A DNA stretch of 64,000 bases from contig JAPLSB010000009.1 of assembly GCA_026398875.1 (NCBI GenBank), forward strand, positions 124,001 through 188,000. The letters run 5' to 3'. Source of the stretch: Gammaproteobacteria bacterium (GTDB taxonomy: Bacteria; Pseudomonadota; Gammaproteobacteria; Nevskiales; Nevskiaceae). Positions 19,162-27,580 of the stretch are shown piece after piece; position 1 is the first letter of the stretch; each line of letters begins with the position of its first letter. Under the pieces are notes generated by a model. That model searched no databases. It was not told the origin of the DNA and was given only the letters and a program-made list of their open reading frames with translations. The position numbers and the translations under genes were made by a program.

Positions 19162-20472
19162 ATGCTTCCGCCGCCCTACCAACGCGCCCACGAATTGCTG
19201 TGGCTGCGCGAGCCGACCTCCATCTGGGGCCGCCGACTGCTGACGCCGGGCCGCTATGCGCTGGCCTTGCTGCGTGATCTGCTGGAAGGCGAGATCAGCC
19301 TGCGGGCGATGAGCCTGGTCTACACCACGCTGCTGTCGCTGGTGCCGCTGCTGGCGCTGGCGTTCTCGGTGCTGAAGGCATTCGGCGTGCACAACCAGCT
19401 GGAGCCGATCCTCAATCGCGCGCTTGAACCGCTGGGCGATCAGGCGGTGGTGATCAGCGGCAGCATCATCACCTTCGTCGACAACATCAAGGTCGGCGTG
19501 CTCGGCTCGATCGGCATCGCGCTGCTGCTGTACACCTCGGTGTCGATGATTTCGAAGATCGAGGCCAGCTTCAACTTCATCTGGAAGATCAAGCAGGAGC
19601 GCGGTTTCACGCAGCGCTTCGGCGAGTATCTGTCCGTGCTGCTGATCGGCCCTGTGCTGGTGTTCACCGCGCTGGCCCTGACCGCCTCGGTGCGCTCCAG
19701 CGCCGTGGTCACGACTCTCGCGCTGTACGAGCCGTTCGGCACCACGATCCTGCTGGTCACCCAGCTGGCGCCGTACGTGCTGATCGTCGCCGCGCTGACC
19801 TTCGTCTACGGCTTCATTCCGAACACCCCGGTCAAGCTGTCGGCCGCGGCCGGCGGCGGGCTGTTCGCCGGTGTGGCCTGGGAAAGCGCCAGCATCGGCT
19901 TCGCCCGGTTCGTGGCCGGTGCGTCGAGTTACAGCGCCATCTACTCCAGCTTCGCGATCGTCATCATTCTGCTGATCTGGCTGTACGTCAGCTGGCTGAT
20001 CGTGCTGTTCGGCTGCCGCCTCGCGTTCTATCTGCAGAATCCGCGGCATCTGGTCGGCACGGTCGAAATGCGGCCCCCGGGCAGCCGCGAGGCCGAATAC
20101 CTTCCGATGCGGCTGATGATGCTGGTAGCAGAGCGTTTCGCTGCCGGGCAGGCGCCGCTGCCGATGGCCGAAATCGAGCGGCTGCTGGCCGTGGATGGCG
20201 AACGGCTGGCGCGCGCGGTGCAGCTGCTGGTCGGCACGGGGGTGCTTGGCGAAAGTGGCGTCGAGCGGCGCCTGCTGCCGGCCCGTGATCCTGCGACCTA
20301 TCGACTGAGTGAGCTGTGGCTGTGGTGCCGCGGTTCGGCACCTGCCGTCGTCGGTGACGAGGTCGACCATCGTCGCCTCGTCGACTGGCTGTCGCGCGCC
20401 GAAGTCGCCGCCGTGGCTGCCGGTGAGCCGAGCTTCGCCGAGTGGCTGCGCGACAAGCCGCCTTCCCTATAA
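19162..20472 (+). CDS. YihY/BrkB-family inner membrane protein
   Basis: 436 aa. Residues 25-290 carry six membrane helices in the YihY pattern: SLRAMSLVYTTLLSLVPLLAL near the first, SISMISKIEASFNFIWKIK-like helix after the third, and the FVYGFIPNTPVKL loop. Residues 300-436 are a soluble, winged-helix-like C-terminal part. The family was once named for ribonuclease BN or the BrkB virulence factor, but its true function is not settled. I use the ATG at 19162, which gives MLPPPYQRAHELLW; an ATG at 19123 is possible but would start inside repeat copy B. Confidence 0.88.
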   Translation: MLPPPYQRAHELLWLREPTSIWGRRLLTPGRYALALLRDLLEGEISLRAMSLVYTTLLSLVPLLALAFSVLKAFGVHNQLEPILNRALEPLGDQAVVISGSIITFVDNIKVGVLGSIGIALLLYTSVSMISKIEASFNFIWKIKQERGFTQRFGEYLSVLLIGPVLVFTALALTASVRSSAVVTTLALYEPFGTTILLVTQLAPYVLIVAALTFVYGFIPNTPVKLSAAAGGGLFAGVAWESASIGFARFVAGASSYSAIYSSFAIVIILLIWLYVSWLIVLFGCRLAFYLQNPRHLVGTVEMRPPGSREAEYLPMRLMMLVAERFAAGQAPLPMAEIERLLAVDGERLARAVQLLVGTGVLGESGVERRLLPARDPATYRLSELWLWCRGSAPAVVGDEVDHRRLVDWLSRAEVAAVAAGEPSFAEWLRDKPPSL

Positions 20473-20473
20473 T
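20468..20473 (+). promoter_or_regulatory. -10 box upstream of fadD
   Basis: A perfect TATAAT overlaps the stop codon of the YihY-like gene, 75 bases before the fadD start. No matching -35 is seen at 16-18 bases, so an activator may be needed. Confidence 0.5.
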
Positions 20474-20547
20474 CCTCCGCGTCGGCGCGCGCCGGCAGCT
20501 GACAGGGCCGACGAACGATGCGGCCCATGAAGAACAAAGGAACGTGC

Positions 20548-22245
20548 ATGGCGAACGGTGGAGCAGCAGCGGACGACGCAGCGCACGCGGGCCGGGTCTG
20601 GCTGCGGCAGTACGCGAGCGGCGTTCCGGCCGATATCGACAGCACGGTGTTTCCGTCGCTCGCCGCCATCATCGACCGTGCCTGCGAGCGCTACCGCGAT
20701 CTGACCGCGTTCGAGAATCTCGGTGCGCGCCTCAGCTACGACGATGTCGACCGGCTGTCGCAGGACTTCGCATCGTGGTTGCAGAACATTGCCGGCCTGC
20801 ACCCCGGCGACCGCGTCGCGGTGATGATGCCGAACCTGCTGCAGTACCCGGTCGCCGTGTACGGAATCCTTCGTGCCGGGCTGGTCGTGGTCAATGTCAA
20901 CCCGCTGTACACGGCGCGCGAGCTTCAGCATCAGCTCAAGGATTCCGGCGCGCGCGTCATCGTGGTGGTCGAGAATTGTGCGGCGACGCTGGCGCAGGTC
21001 ATCCAGCACACCGCGCTCGAGGCGGTGATCACGACGCAGATCGGTGACCTGCTGCCGTTTCCGAAGAGCGCACTGACCAATTTCGTGGTCAAGCGGGTGA
21101 AGAAGCTCGTCCCGCCGTGGCGGCTGCCGAACTGCCTGCCGTTCCGCACCGTGCTGGCGCGTGGCCGCGCCGAGCCGTATCACCGCGTGCAACTGGGCCA
21201 TGACGACGTGGCTTTCCTGCAGTACACCGGCGGAACCACCGGCCTTTCGAAGGGCGCCACGCTGAGCCACGGCAACATGGTGGCCAACCTGCTGCAGATG
21301 CAGGCCTGGATCGGACCGAAGCTTGATGAAGGACGCGACGTGGTGATCACGGCGCTGCCGCTGTACCACGTGTTCGCGCTGACGGTGAACGTGCTGCTGT
21401 TCACCCACATCGGGGCGAACAACGTGCTGATCACCAATCCGCGTGATCTCGATGCCTTTGTCGCCGAACTCGGTCGCCGACCGTTCACCGCGTTCACCGG
21501 CGTCAACACGCTGTTCAACAGCCTGCTCAACCATCCCGCATTCGCGAAGGTCGATTTCTCGGCGCTGAAGTTCACCGTGGGCGGCGGGGCCGCCGTGCAG
21601 CAGGTGGTCGCCGAACGATGGAAAGCGGTCACCGGTGTGGCGCTGACGGAAGGTTACGGACTGTCGGAAACCTCGCCGGGTGTCTGCTTCACGCCGCTCG
21701 ATCGTCCCGACTGGAACGGCACGATCGGCCTGCCGCTGCCATCGACCCGGGTCAGCATTCGCGATGACGACGGGCGTGAAGTGCCGACCGGCACGCCGGG
21801 CGAACTGTGCGTCAAGGGACCGCAGGTGATGCGCGGTTACTGGAACAAGCCGGACGAGAATCGCCAGACGTTCACGGCGGACGGCTGGTTCAAGACTGGC
21901 GATATCGCCACGGTCGATGCCGACGGCTGGTTCCGGATCGTTGATCGCAAGAAGGACATGATTCTGGTGTCCGGCTTCAACGTCTATCCGAACGAGATCG
22001 AGAACGTCGTGGCCCTGCATCCGGGCGTGCTCGAATGCGCCTGTGTCGGCGTGCCCGATCACAAGAGCGGCGAAGCGGTGAAAGTGTTCGTCGTGCGCCG
22101 CGACCCGGCGCTGACCCAGGACGCGCTGCGCGCGCATTGCCAGCTGCATCTGACCGGCTACAAGGTTCCGAAGGTCTACGAGTTTCGCGACACGCTGCCG
22201 AAATCAGCGGTCGGCAAGATCCTGCGCAAGGAGTTGCGCGGCTGA
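20548..22245 (+). CDS. fadD: Long-chain fatty acyl-CoA synthetase
   Basis: Activates fatty acids to acyl-CoA using ATP, the entry to beta-oxidation; 565 aa, membrane-associated. Adenylate-forming motifs: P-loop YTGGTTGLSKGATLSHGN, YGLSETSP, GWFKTGDIATVD, the FACS signature DRKKDMILVSGFNVYPNEIE, and the C-terminal catalytic lysine in GKILRKELR. I use the ATG at 20548 because AAAGGA lies just upstream and translation begins MANGGAAADD; an ATG ten codons earlier is possible. A thioesterase, plsB and an acyl-reductase fragment elsewhere in the window belong to the same lipid metabolism. Confidence 0.95.
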   Translation: MANGGAAADDAAHAGRVWLRQYASGVPADIDSTVFPSLAAIIDRACERYRDLTAFENLGARLSYDDVDRLSQDFASWLQNIAGLHPGDRVAVMMPNLLQYPVAVYGILRAGLVVVNVNPLYTARELQHQLKDSGARVIVVVENCAATLAQVIQHTALEAVITTQIGDLLPFPKSALTNFVVKRVKKLVPPWRLPNCLPFRTVLARGRAEPYHRVQLGHDDVAFLQYTGGTTGLSKGATLSHGNMVANLLQMQAWIGPKLDEGRDVVITALPLYHVFALTVNVLLFTHIGANNVLITNPRDLDAFVAELGRRPFTAFTGVNTLFNSLLNHPAFAKVDFSALKFTVGGGAAVQQVVAERWKAVTGVALTEGYGLSETSPGVCFTPLDRPDWNGTIGLPLPSTRVSIRDDDGREVPTGTPGELCVKGPQVMRGYWNKPDENRQTFTADGWFKTGDIATVDADGWFRIVDRKKDMILVSGFNVYPNEIENVVALHPGVLECACVGVPDHKSGEAVKVFVVRRDPALTQDALRAHCQLHLTGYKVPKVYEFRDTLPKSAVGKILRKELRG

Positions 22246-22436
22246 CGCCGGCCGCCTCGGGCTCGGGCGGGCGCCGGAGATTCATGGATAATCCGAGCTT
22301 CGTGCACCGGGTTCGTGCAAGATCGTGACAGCTTGGCAATGACGCGGGTCGGCGAACCGCAAGAATTCCACGTCGTGACGCTATCATCACAACCCACGTT
22401 GCCTTTTTCGTACAACCTAATTAAGGAGTTTCCGCA

Positions 22437-23606
22437 ATGAGGAATACCGCTCTTGCGCTCATGCTTGGTCTCGGTGTGACCACGGCGCTGCCCACCATGG
22501 CCGCGGGCGATCTGTCGAGGAATCCGTACGGTGCCGTGCTCGGCAGCTACGTGGCGCCCGACAAGGATCGTGATGCCGATTACGGCATCGGCGGCACGGT
22601 CATCTTCTTCGGCAAGCCGCTGACCGACCATGTGAACCTCGAGTTCAGTGGCTTCGGCAACACGCTGCGCCGCGGCTCGGACAATGGTGACGACTCGCAG
22701 TTCGGCCTTGGCCTGGACTTCGTGTTCCCGCTGGTCAAGGGTCCGATCCGGCCGTTCCTGCTGCTCGGCGCCGGCGGCGTCCGCGACCAGCTCGACACCA
22801 CCAACGACACCGACAGCATCAACCCGTACCTGAACGCCGGTGGTGGTCTTCTGATCGCGCTCAGCGAGCGGTTCGCGCTGCGCGCCGAAGCCCGTTACCT
22901 GATGGACTTCAACAACAGCTCCTACCCGAACAAGGACCAGCTTGCCGACGGCCGCTTCGGCCTTGGCGTGCAGTACATCTTCGGCAAGCCGTACGTGGCG
23001 CCGCCGCCGCCGGCACCGGTCGTCGTTGCACCGCCGCCGCCACCGCCGCCGGCTGACAGCGATCGCGATGGCGTGATCGACGCGAACGACAAGTGCCCGA
23101 ACACGCCGGCTGGCGTGAAGGTCGATGCCGTCGGTTGCCCGCTCGATAGCGATGGTGATGGCGTGGCCGACTACCTCGACAAGTGCCCGGGCACGCCGAA
23201 GGGCTTCAAGGTCGACGCCGAGGGCTGCATCATCGAGCAGACCATCGTTCTGCGCGGCGTGAACTTCGAGTACGACAAGGACCAGCTGACTGCGGAAGCG
23301 AAGACGATCCTCGATGCCGTCGTCCCGGGTCTGGCAGCGCAGCCGAAGCTGACGCTCGAAATCGGTGGCCACACCGACTCGCGCGGTACCGACGCCTACA
23401 ACAAGGCCCTCTCGCAGCGCCGCGCCAACTCGGTGAAGGCTTACCTCGCCGGCAAGGGCGTGGCACCGGAGCGTCTGGCCGCCGTGGGTTACGGCGAGTC
23501 GAAGCCGGTCGCCGACAACAAGCTGGAAGCCGGCCGCAGCGAGAACCGCCGCGTCGAGTTCCAGGTGCTGAACAAGCCGCTGACGGTGAAGGTCATCAAG
23601 AAGTAA
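22437..23606 (+). CDS. OmpA-family outer membrane protein, OprF-like
   Basis: 389 aa. Signal peptide 1-22 ending in MAA. Residues 25-185 form an eight-strand beta-barrel with alternating hydrophobic strands (YGIGGTVIFFGKPLTDHVNLE). Residues 188-207 are a Pro-rich hinge (two PPPP runs). Two thrombospondin type 3 calcium-binding repeats follow (DSDRDGVIDANDKCPNTPAG and DSDGDGVADYLDKCPGTPKG). Residues 265-380 are the OmpA peptidoglycan-binding domain (GHTDSRGTDAYNKALSQRRA). This is the OprF architecture: an outer membrane/peptidoglycan tether and weak porin. AAGGAG precedes the ATG and a strong terminator follows, so it is monocistronic. Confidence 0.93.
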   Translation: MRNTALALMLGLGVTTALPTMAAGDLSRNPYGAVLGSYVAPDKDRDADYGIGGTVIFFGKPLTDHVNLEFSGFGNTLRRGSDNGDDSQFGLGLDFVFPLVKGPIRPFLLLGAGGVRDQLDTTNDTDSINPYLNAGGGLLIALSERFALRAEARYLMDFNNSSYPNKDQLADGRFGLGVQYIFGKPYVAPPPPAPVVVAPPPPPPPADSDRDGVIDANDKCPNTPAGVKVDAVGCPLDSDGDGVADYLDKCPGTPKGFKVDAEGCIIEQTIVLRGVNFEYDKDQLTAEAKTILDAVVPGLAAQPKLTLEIGGHTDSRGTDAYNKALSQRRANSVKAYLAGKGVAPERLAAVGYGESKPVADNKLEAGRSENRRVEFQVLNKPLTVKVIKK

Positions 23607-23628
23607 GACCTCGCCAGCGCGGTTGAAG

Positions 23629-23659
23629 AACCGCCGGACGCAAGTCCGGCGGTTTTTTT
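23629..23659 (+). terminator. Rho-independent terminator of the OmpA-like gene
   Basis: An 11-bp perfect stem (23629-23639 with 23644-23654, loop GCAA), then a run of T to 23659. Confidence 0.95.
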
Positions 23660-23714
23660 GTGCCTGCGAGGAACGCCGACTGCGCAGCGGCGCGCGTGTA
23701 GCGAACGCCCCGGC

Positions 23715-25508
23715 TCAGCCGTCCTCGTCGTCGTGGCGATCGATCCGGCTGGCAAACCCTTCGAGCGCGCGCTGCGCCTGGCGGTAGCCGCGTTCGATCA
23801 GTTCGTCGAGTCGCTTCCAGTCGAACAGGCCGATTCCCGAGACCGGCATCCGCAGATACAGGTCGGCCATTGCGGCGCGTGCCTTGGTGCCGCCTTCGCT
23901 GGTCAGCGTGGCGCTGCGAAACAGGATGTCGGCCAGCCGCAGCCCCGGACCGCTGCGGGCCTGCTTGAGCAGGGCTTCAGGGTCCGGGCCTTCGACGCCG
24001 GGCAGACTCAGCGCACCATCGGTGGACACGTCCGACGCGATGATCGGGCCGCGGCCCTCGGCCCGCATGATGTCGGTCGGCAGGCTGTTGATGATCGCGC
24101 CATCGGCCAGCAGGTCGCCGTTCCAGACCACCGGCGGCGCCACGCCGGGGACCGCCATGCTGGCGCCGACCCACAGCGACAGCGGGCCCTGACGGTGGGT
24201 CATCGTGACGCCCCGCGTCAGATTGCTGCTGACGCAGAAATAGCTGAGCGGCAGCTCCTCGATCATCTGTTCGCCGAAGATCGCGCGCAGCCGCGAGCCG
24301 AAGCGTCGGCCACGGATCAGCGACACCCGCGGCAGCACGAAGTCGTTCAGGTAGTTCTGGCGCACGAAGGTTTCGTCGGCGATCCGGCGCAGTTCGCGGC
24401 TGTCCGCACCGCAGGCCAGCAGGCCGCCGAAGAAAGCGCCCATGCTGGTGCCGCCGATCAGGTCGACCGGCCGCCCCATTTCCTCCAGCGCCCGGATCAG
24501 ACCGATATGCGCGAAGCCGCGGGCGCCGCCACCGCCCAGCACCAGGCCGAGTGCCCGACCGCTGAGCAGCCGCGCCAGCCGATCGTGATCGCCGGCGCGC
24601 AGCGGATGCAGGTGATGGTGGCTGTCGAGATCGCAGTTCGCCGACCAGTCGCGCAGCGTCGACAGCGGCGTCGGGCCTTCGCGCAGCATCACCAGTTCCA
24701 CCGGCGTGCGCAGCAGCATGCGGCGCAGGATCTGCGGCAGCGGGCTGTGCACCGGGCGGATCGTCGGATCGGCAACGATCAAGACCCGGTCGGCCTGGCG
24801 CAGGCAGCGCTCGCTCCAGGCATCGCCGGCCGGATTGCCGACGTACAGCAGGCGTTGGCCGCCATGCTCGCGCTCGGCCAGCCACTGGATCAGCCGCTCG
24901 TTGCCTGCACCGCCACTGAGCGGCGACTGCGCGACACCCGGACCCAGCGCGGCATCGACGCGGCGCGCGTCGAGCCGTTCCGGGGTTTCGCCGTGCCGGC
25001 GCAGTGCGGCGTCGACGCGTTCGAGGAAGCCGTCGATCGGCACCGACGGGCCGGCCGGCATGATCGCCAGTGCTGGTCGCGACGGTGGCTGACGCCGGAC
25101 ATTGGCGTTCAGGTTGCGGCGCAGGCGCTGGATCAGCACGCGGGTGATCGCCAGCAGCGCCGACGGATGACGTTCGACGAAGGCCAGCAGCGCGTTGCGC
25201 TCGATGCGCAGCAGCAGGCTGTCGCGCAGGGCATAGACCTCGCCGCTGCGCGGCTCGTCGGTCATCACGCTGATCTCGCCGATCGGCTCCAGTCGCGAGA
25301 TGTCGCCGGCCACCGAGCCATCGGCGCGCAAGGCGCGCAGCCGGCCGCTGGCGACGATGTACAGGCAATCGGCAGCACCACCGGCCGTGAACAGGCGCTC
25401 GCCACCGGCCACCGGCACGACGCTGCAGACGCTGCCGAGCTGTGCGATCGCTGCCGCATCGAGACTGGCGAACAGCCCGCATTGCGACAGGATCTCGGCG
25501 ACGTCCAT
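23715..25508 (-). CDS. Cyclic-nucleotide-binding patatin-like phospholipase (NTE family)
   Basis: 597 aa, two parts. Residues 10-125 are a cNMP-binding roll (LFTAGGAADCLYIVASGRLR, EPIGEISVMTDEPRSGEVYAL). Residues 315-480 are a patatin lipase with oxyanion loop GGGGARGFAHIG, nucleophile S355 in GGTSMG, and catalytic D469 in DGA. The order matches neuropathy-target-esterase-like bacterial proteins, predicted to cleave phospholipids at the membrane under nucleotide control. In the cNMP domain the usual phosphate-binding Arg is matched by R in EPRSGEV, so binding looks possible. A cyclase and a CRP-type regulator are also in the window. Confidence 0.92.
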   Translation of the reverse strand: MDVAEILSQCGLFASLDAAAIAQLGSVCSVVPVAGGERLFTAGGAADCLYIVASGRLRALRADGSVAGDISRLEPIGEISVMTDEPRSGEVYALRDSLLLRIERNALLAFVERHPSALLAITRVLIQRLRRNLNANVRRQPPSRPALAIMPAGPSVPIDGFLERVDAALRRHGETPERLDARRVDAALGPGVAQSPLSGGAGNERLIQWLAEREHGGQRLLYVGNPAGDAWSERCLRQADRVLIVADPTIRPVHSPLPQILRRMLLRTPVELVMLREGPTPLSTLRDWSANCDLDSHHHLHPLRAGDHDRLARLLSGRALGLVLGGGGARGFAHIGLIRALEEMGRPVDLIGGTSMGAFFGGLLACGADSRELRRIADETFVRQNYLNDFVLPRVSLIRGRRFGSRLRAIFGEQMIEELPLSYFCVSSNLTRGVTMTHRQGPLSLWVGASMAVPGVAPPVVWNGDLLADGAIINSLPTDIMRAEGRGPIIASDVSTDGALSLPGVEGPDPEALLKQARSGPGLRLADILFRSATLTSEGGTKARAAMADLYLRMPVSGIGLFDWKRLDELIERGYRQAQRALEGFASRIDRHDDEDG

Positions 25509-25667
25509 TGGCGAGTGAGCAGAAGGTGCACGGCAAGCCTACCGCCTGACGGAAGCCTTCGGGAGCGGATGAGCCTCCATCGCGCCGATCAGTGGATTCG
25601 TCGGGCGGCAACGCCGGATCAGCGGTCCGGCGCGGCACAATGCCGGCCCCGTGACCCAGATTGCGAC

Positions 25668-26444
25668 ATGCACGCTCCCGACCGTTACCGCCCGACCGAA
25701 CGCTTCGGCGACCGGGTCGACGATTACCGCCGCTACCGGCCTGGGTATCCGGGCGCGCTGACGCGCTGGCTGCTCAGCGAGGCGGCCTTGGCGCCAAGTG
25801 ACCCGGTGGCCGACATCGGCGCCGGCACCGGCCTGCTGACGCGCGACCTGCTGGCAGCCGGCCTTGCGGTACGCGCGGTCGAGCCGAACGCGGCGATGCG
25901 CGCGGCCGCCGAAGCCGATCTCGGACGCCATCCCGGGTTCACCAGTGTCGACGGCACAGCCGAGGCGACCACGCTGCCGGATGCGTCCGTGCGCCTGGTC
26001 ACCGCTGCGCAGGCCTACCACTGGTTCGATCCCGAGGCCGCCCGTGCCGAAAGCCTGCGCATCCTGCAGCCCGGTGGTCATGCCGCGCTGATCTGGAATG
26101 TCCGGCGCATCGACAGCCGCTTCGCCGAAGCCTACGAATCGCTGCTGATGGCGCGCTGCCCGGACTACGCGGCGGGCCAGCCGCATCAGGCCTCGGCCGA
26201 GGACATCGGTCGCTACTTCGGCCCGGCCGCGACCCGGCATGTCAGCTTCGACTACCTGCAGCACTTCGATTTCGACGGCCTGAAAGGCCGGCTGCTGTCG
26301 TCGTCATACACGCCGAAGGCCGGCGATCCGGCTCGCGAGCCGTTGCTGGAGGCGCTGCGCAGCCTGTTCGACCAGCACCAGCATGATGGCCAGGTGGCCT
26401 TCGGCTATGACACGCGGGCGTGGCTCGCGCAGTTCAGGGCTTGA
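25668..26444 (+). CDS. Class I SAM-dependent methyltransferase
   Basis: 258 aa. Motif I is VADIGAGTGLLTRDLLAAG and the acidic residue after strand 2 is in AVEPNAAMR. Motif III is DGTAEATTLPDASV, followed by QAYHWFDPEAARAE, a signature of the Methyltransf_11 group that includes trans-aconitate-like and UbiE-like enzymes. The substrate is not evident. I use the ATG at 25668 (MHAPDRYRPTERFGDRV); the frame is open far upstream, antisense to the patatin gene, but has no start signal there. It converges on the LysR gene and their 3' ends overlap by 11 bases. Confidence 0.9.
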   Translation: MHAPDRYRPTERFGDRVDDYRRYRPGYPGALTRWLLSEAALAPSDPVADIGAGTGLLTRDLLAAGLAVRAVEPNAAMRAAAEADLGRHPGFTSVDGTAEATTLPDASVRLVTAAQAYHWFDPEAARAESLRILQPGGHAALIWNVRRIDSRFAEAYESLLMARCPDYAAGQPHQASAEDIGRYFGPAATRHVSFDYLQHFDFDGLKGRLLSSSYTPKAGDPAREPLLEALRSLFDQHQHDGQVAFGYDTRAWLAQFRA

Positions 26445-27342
26445 CCGCGTAGCGCTGCAGCAGCCGCTCGCGGAGCCAGCGGTTGGCTGGATCCTGGTGC
26501 TGGCGGGCATGCCAGAACAGGTTGATGGCGATTTCCGGCAGGTTCGCCGGGTGCTCGACGATGGCCAGTCCGAACGGTTCGGCCACTTTCTCCGCGAAGC
26601 GCGCCGGCACCGTCGCGATCATGTCGCTGGCGGCCAGGATGTGACCCACCGCAACGAAATGCGGCAGCCGCAGCCGCACGCGGCGCACGATCTTCTGCCG
26701 ATCGAGCAGCGCGTCGACCCGGCCGTGACCGGTGCCGGCCGACATCACCACGACATGCTCGGCGGCCGAGAACGCGTCCAGCGTCAGCGGCGCGACGCTC
26801 AGCGGGTGGCCGCGGCGCATCAGGCAGACATAGCGTTGCGAGAACAGCGGCCGCTGGAAAAAGCCGGCCTTCAATTGCGGCAGCAGGCCGATCGCCAGAT
26901 CGACCTGCCCGGCTTCCATCGCATCGCGCAGGTTGATCGCGGTATTGCGCACCGTGCTGATGCTCAGCTGCGGCGCGTCGCGACGCAGCGCGTCCATCAG
27001 GGTCGGCAGGAAATAGATCTCGCCGATGTCGGTCATGCCGATCGTGAAGGCGCGCTCGGAGGTCGCCGGGTCGAAGGCGGTGCGCTGGTTGACCGCCTGG
27101 TGCAACAGGCCGAGTGCGGTGGCGACCGGTCCGGCCAGCGCCTCGGCGAACGGCGTCGGCTCCATGCCGCGCGAGGTGCGACGGAACAGCTCGTCGCCAA
27201 ACAGGCGGCGCAGCCGCCCCAGTGCATTGCTGACGGCCGGCTGGGTCAGGCCCAGCGCATCGGCGGCACGCGATACCCGCCGCTCCGCCATCAGCTGATG
27301 GAAGACCACCAGCAGGTTCAGATCGATTTCGCGCAGGTCCAT
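26434..27342 (-). CDS. LysR-family regulator of the gentisate operon
   Basis: 302 aa. The N-terminal helix-turn-helix is MDLREIDLNLLVVFHQLMAE followed by RRVSRAADALGLTQPAVSNALGRLRR; residues 90-295 are the LysR effector domain. The LNLLVVF start is typical of the NahR/NagR/NodD branch, which senses salicylate or related aromatics; the inducer here is inference. It is divergent from the gentisate/salicylate operon, so it probably controls it. I use the ATG at 27342, matching family N-termini; an ATG at 27360 would add six residues (MIDRPP). Confidence 0.92.
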   Translation of the reverse strand: MDLREIDLNLLVVFHQLMAERRVSRAADALGLTQPAVSNALGRLRRLFGDELFRRTSRGMEPTPFAEALAGPVATALGLLHQAVNQRTAFDPATSERAFTIGMTDIGEIYFLPTLMDALRRDAPQLSISTVRNTAINLRDAMEAGQVDLAIGLLPQLKAGFFQRPLFSQRYVCLMRRGHPLSVAPLTLDAFSAAEHVVVMSAGTGHGRVDALLDRQKIVRRVRLRLPHFVAVGHILAASDMIATVPARFAEKVAEPFGLAIVEHPANLPEIAINLFWHARQHQDPANRWLRERLLQRYAVKP

Positions 27343-27355
27343 CGGTGGCCTATCA

Positions 27356-27369
27356 ATCACAGACGTGAT
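27356..27369. promoter_or_regulatory. Candidate LysR operator
   Basis: A perfect inverted repeat ATCAC-AGAC-GTGAT, 13 bases upstream of the LysR start and facing the divergent operon. Size and position suit a LysR-type binding half, but the match to the family T-N11-A pattern is loose. Confidence 0.4.
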
Positions 27370-27436
27370 GTTGCGTATTCAGAACATTCTATTGGTTGAT
27401 GGCGCTGGGACGGTGATGATTCGGCGGTGCCACGTC

Positions 27437-27554
27437 AGAAGCGATCGCACGCAGAGAACGCGGAGAACGCAGGGAAAGACGAGGCCCCGTGCTTTTCCTG
27501 TCGTCGCTTTTCTCTGCGGTCTCCGCGGCTTGGCGTGAGACCGCTTTTGCTTCT
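27437..27554. repeat. Long-hairpin repeat element, copy C
   Basis: 118 bases between the LysR gene and the gentisate operon, starting AGAAGCG and ending GCTTCT. The left arm (27448-27478) and right arm (27507-27537) are complementary at about 25 of 31 positions with one gap. The word unit is nine bases here (ACGCAGAGA, ACGCGGAGA, ACGCAGGGA). It ends 26 bases before the gentisate dioxygenase start, so it is probably in the operon's leader RNA. Confidence 0.75.
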
Positions 27555-27580
27555 CGCCCCTACGCATTCGCCGAAGCCTG

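Noticed and set aside
18921..19163. Short open frames through the hairpin repeats (also at 27379-27567 and 53292-53606)
   Set aside because: They read the repeat words into peptides like FASWRLCVR; such ORFs are known artefacts of this repeat type and have no ribosome sites.
23658..25667. Long upstream extension of the methyltransferase frame
   Set aside because: It is antisense to the patatin gene, and methyltransferase similarity begins only at the ATG at 25668.
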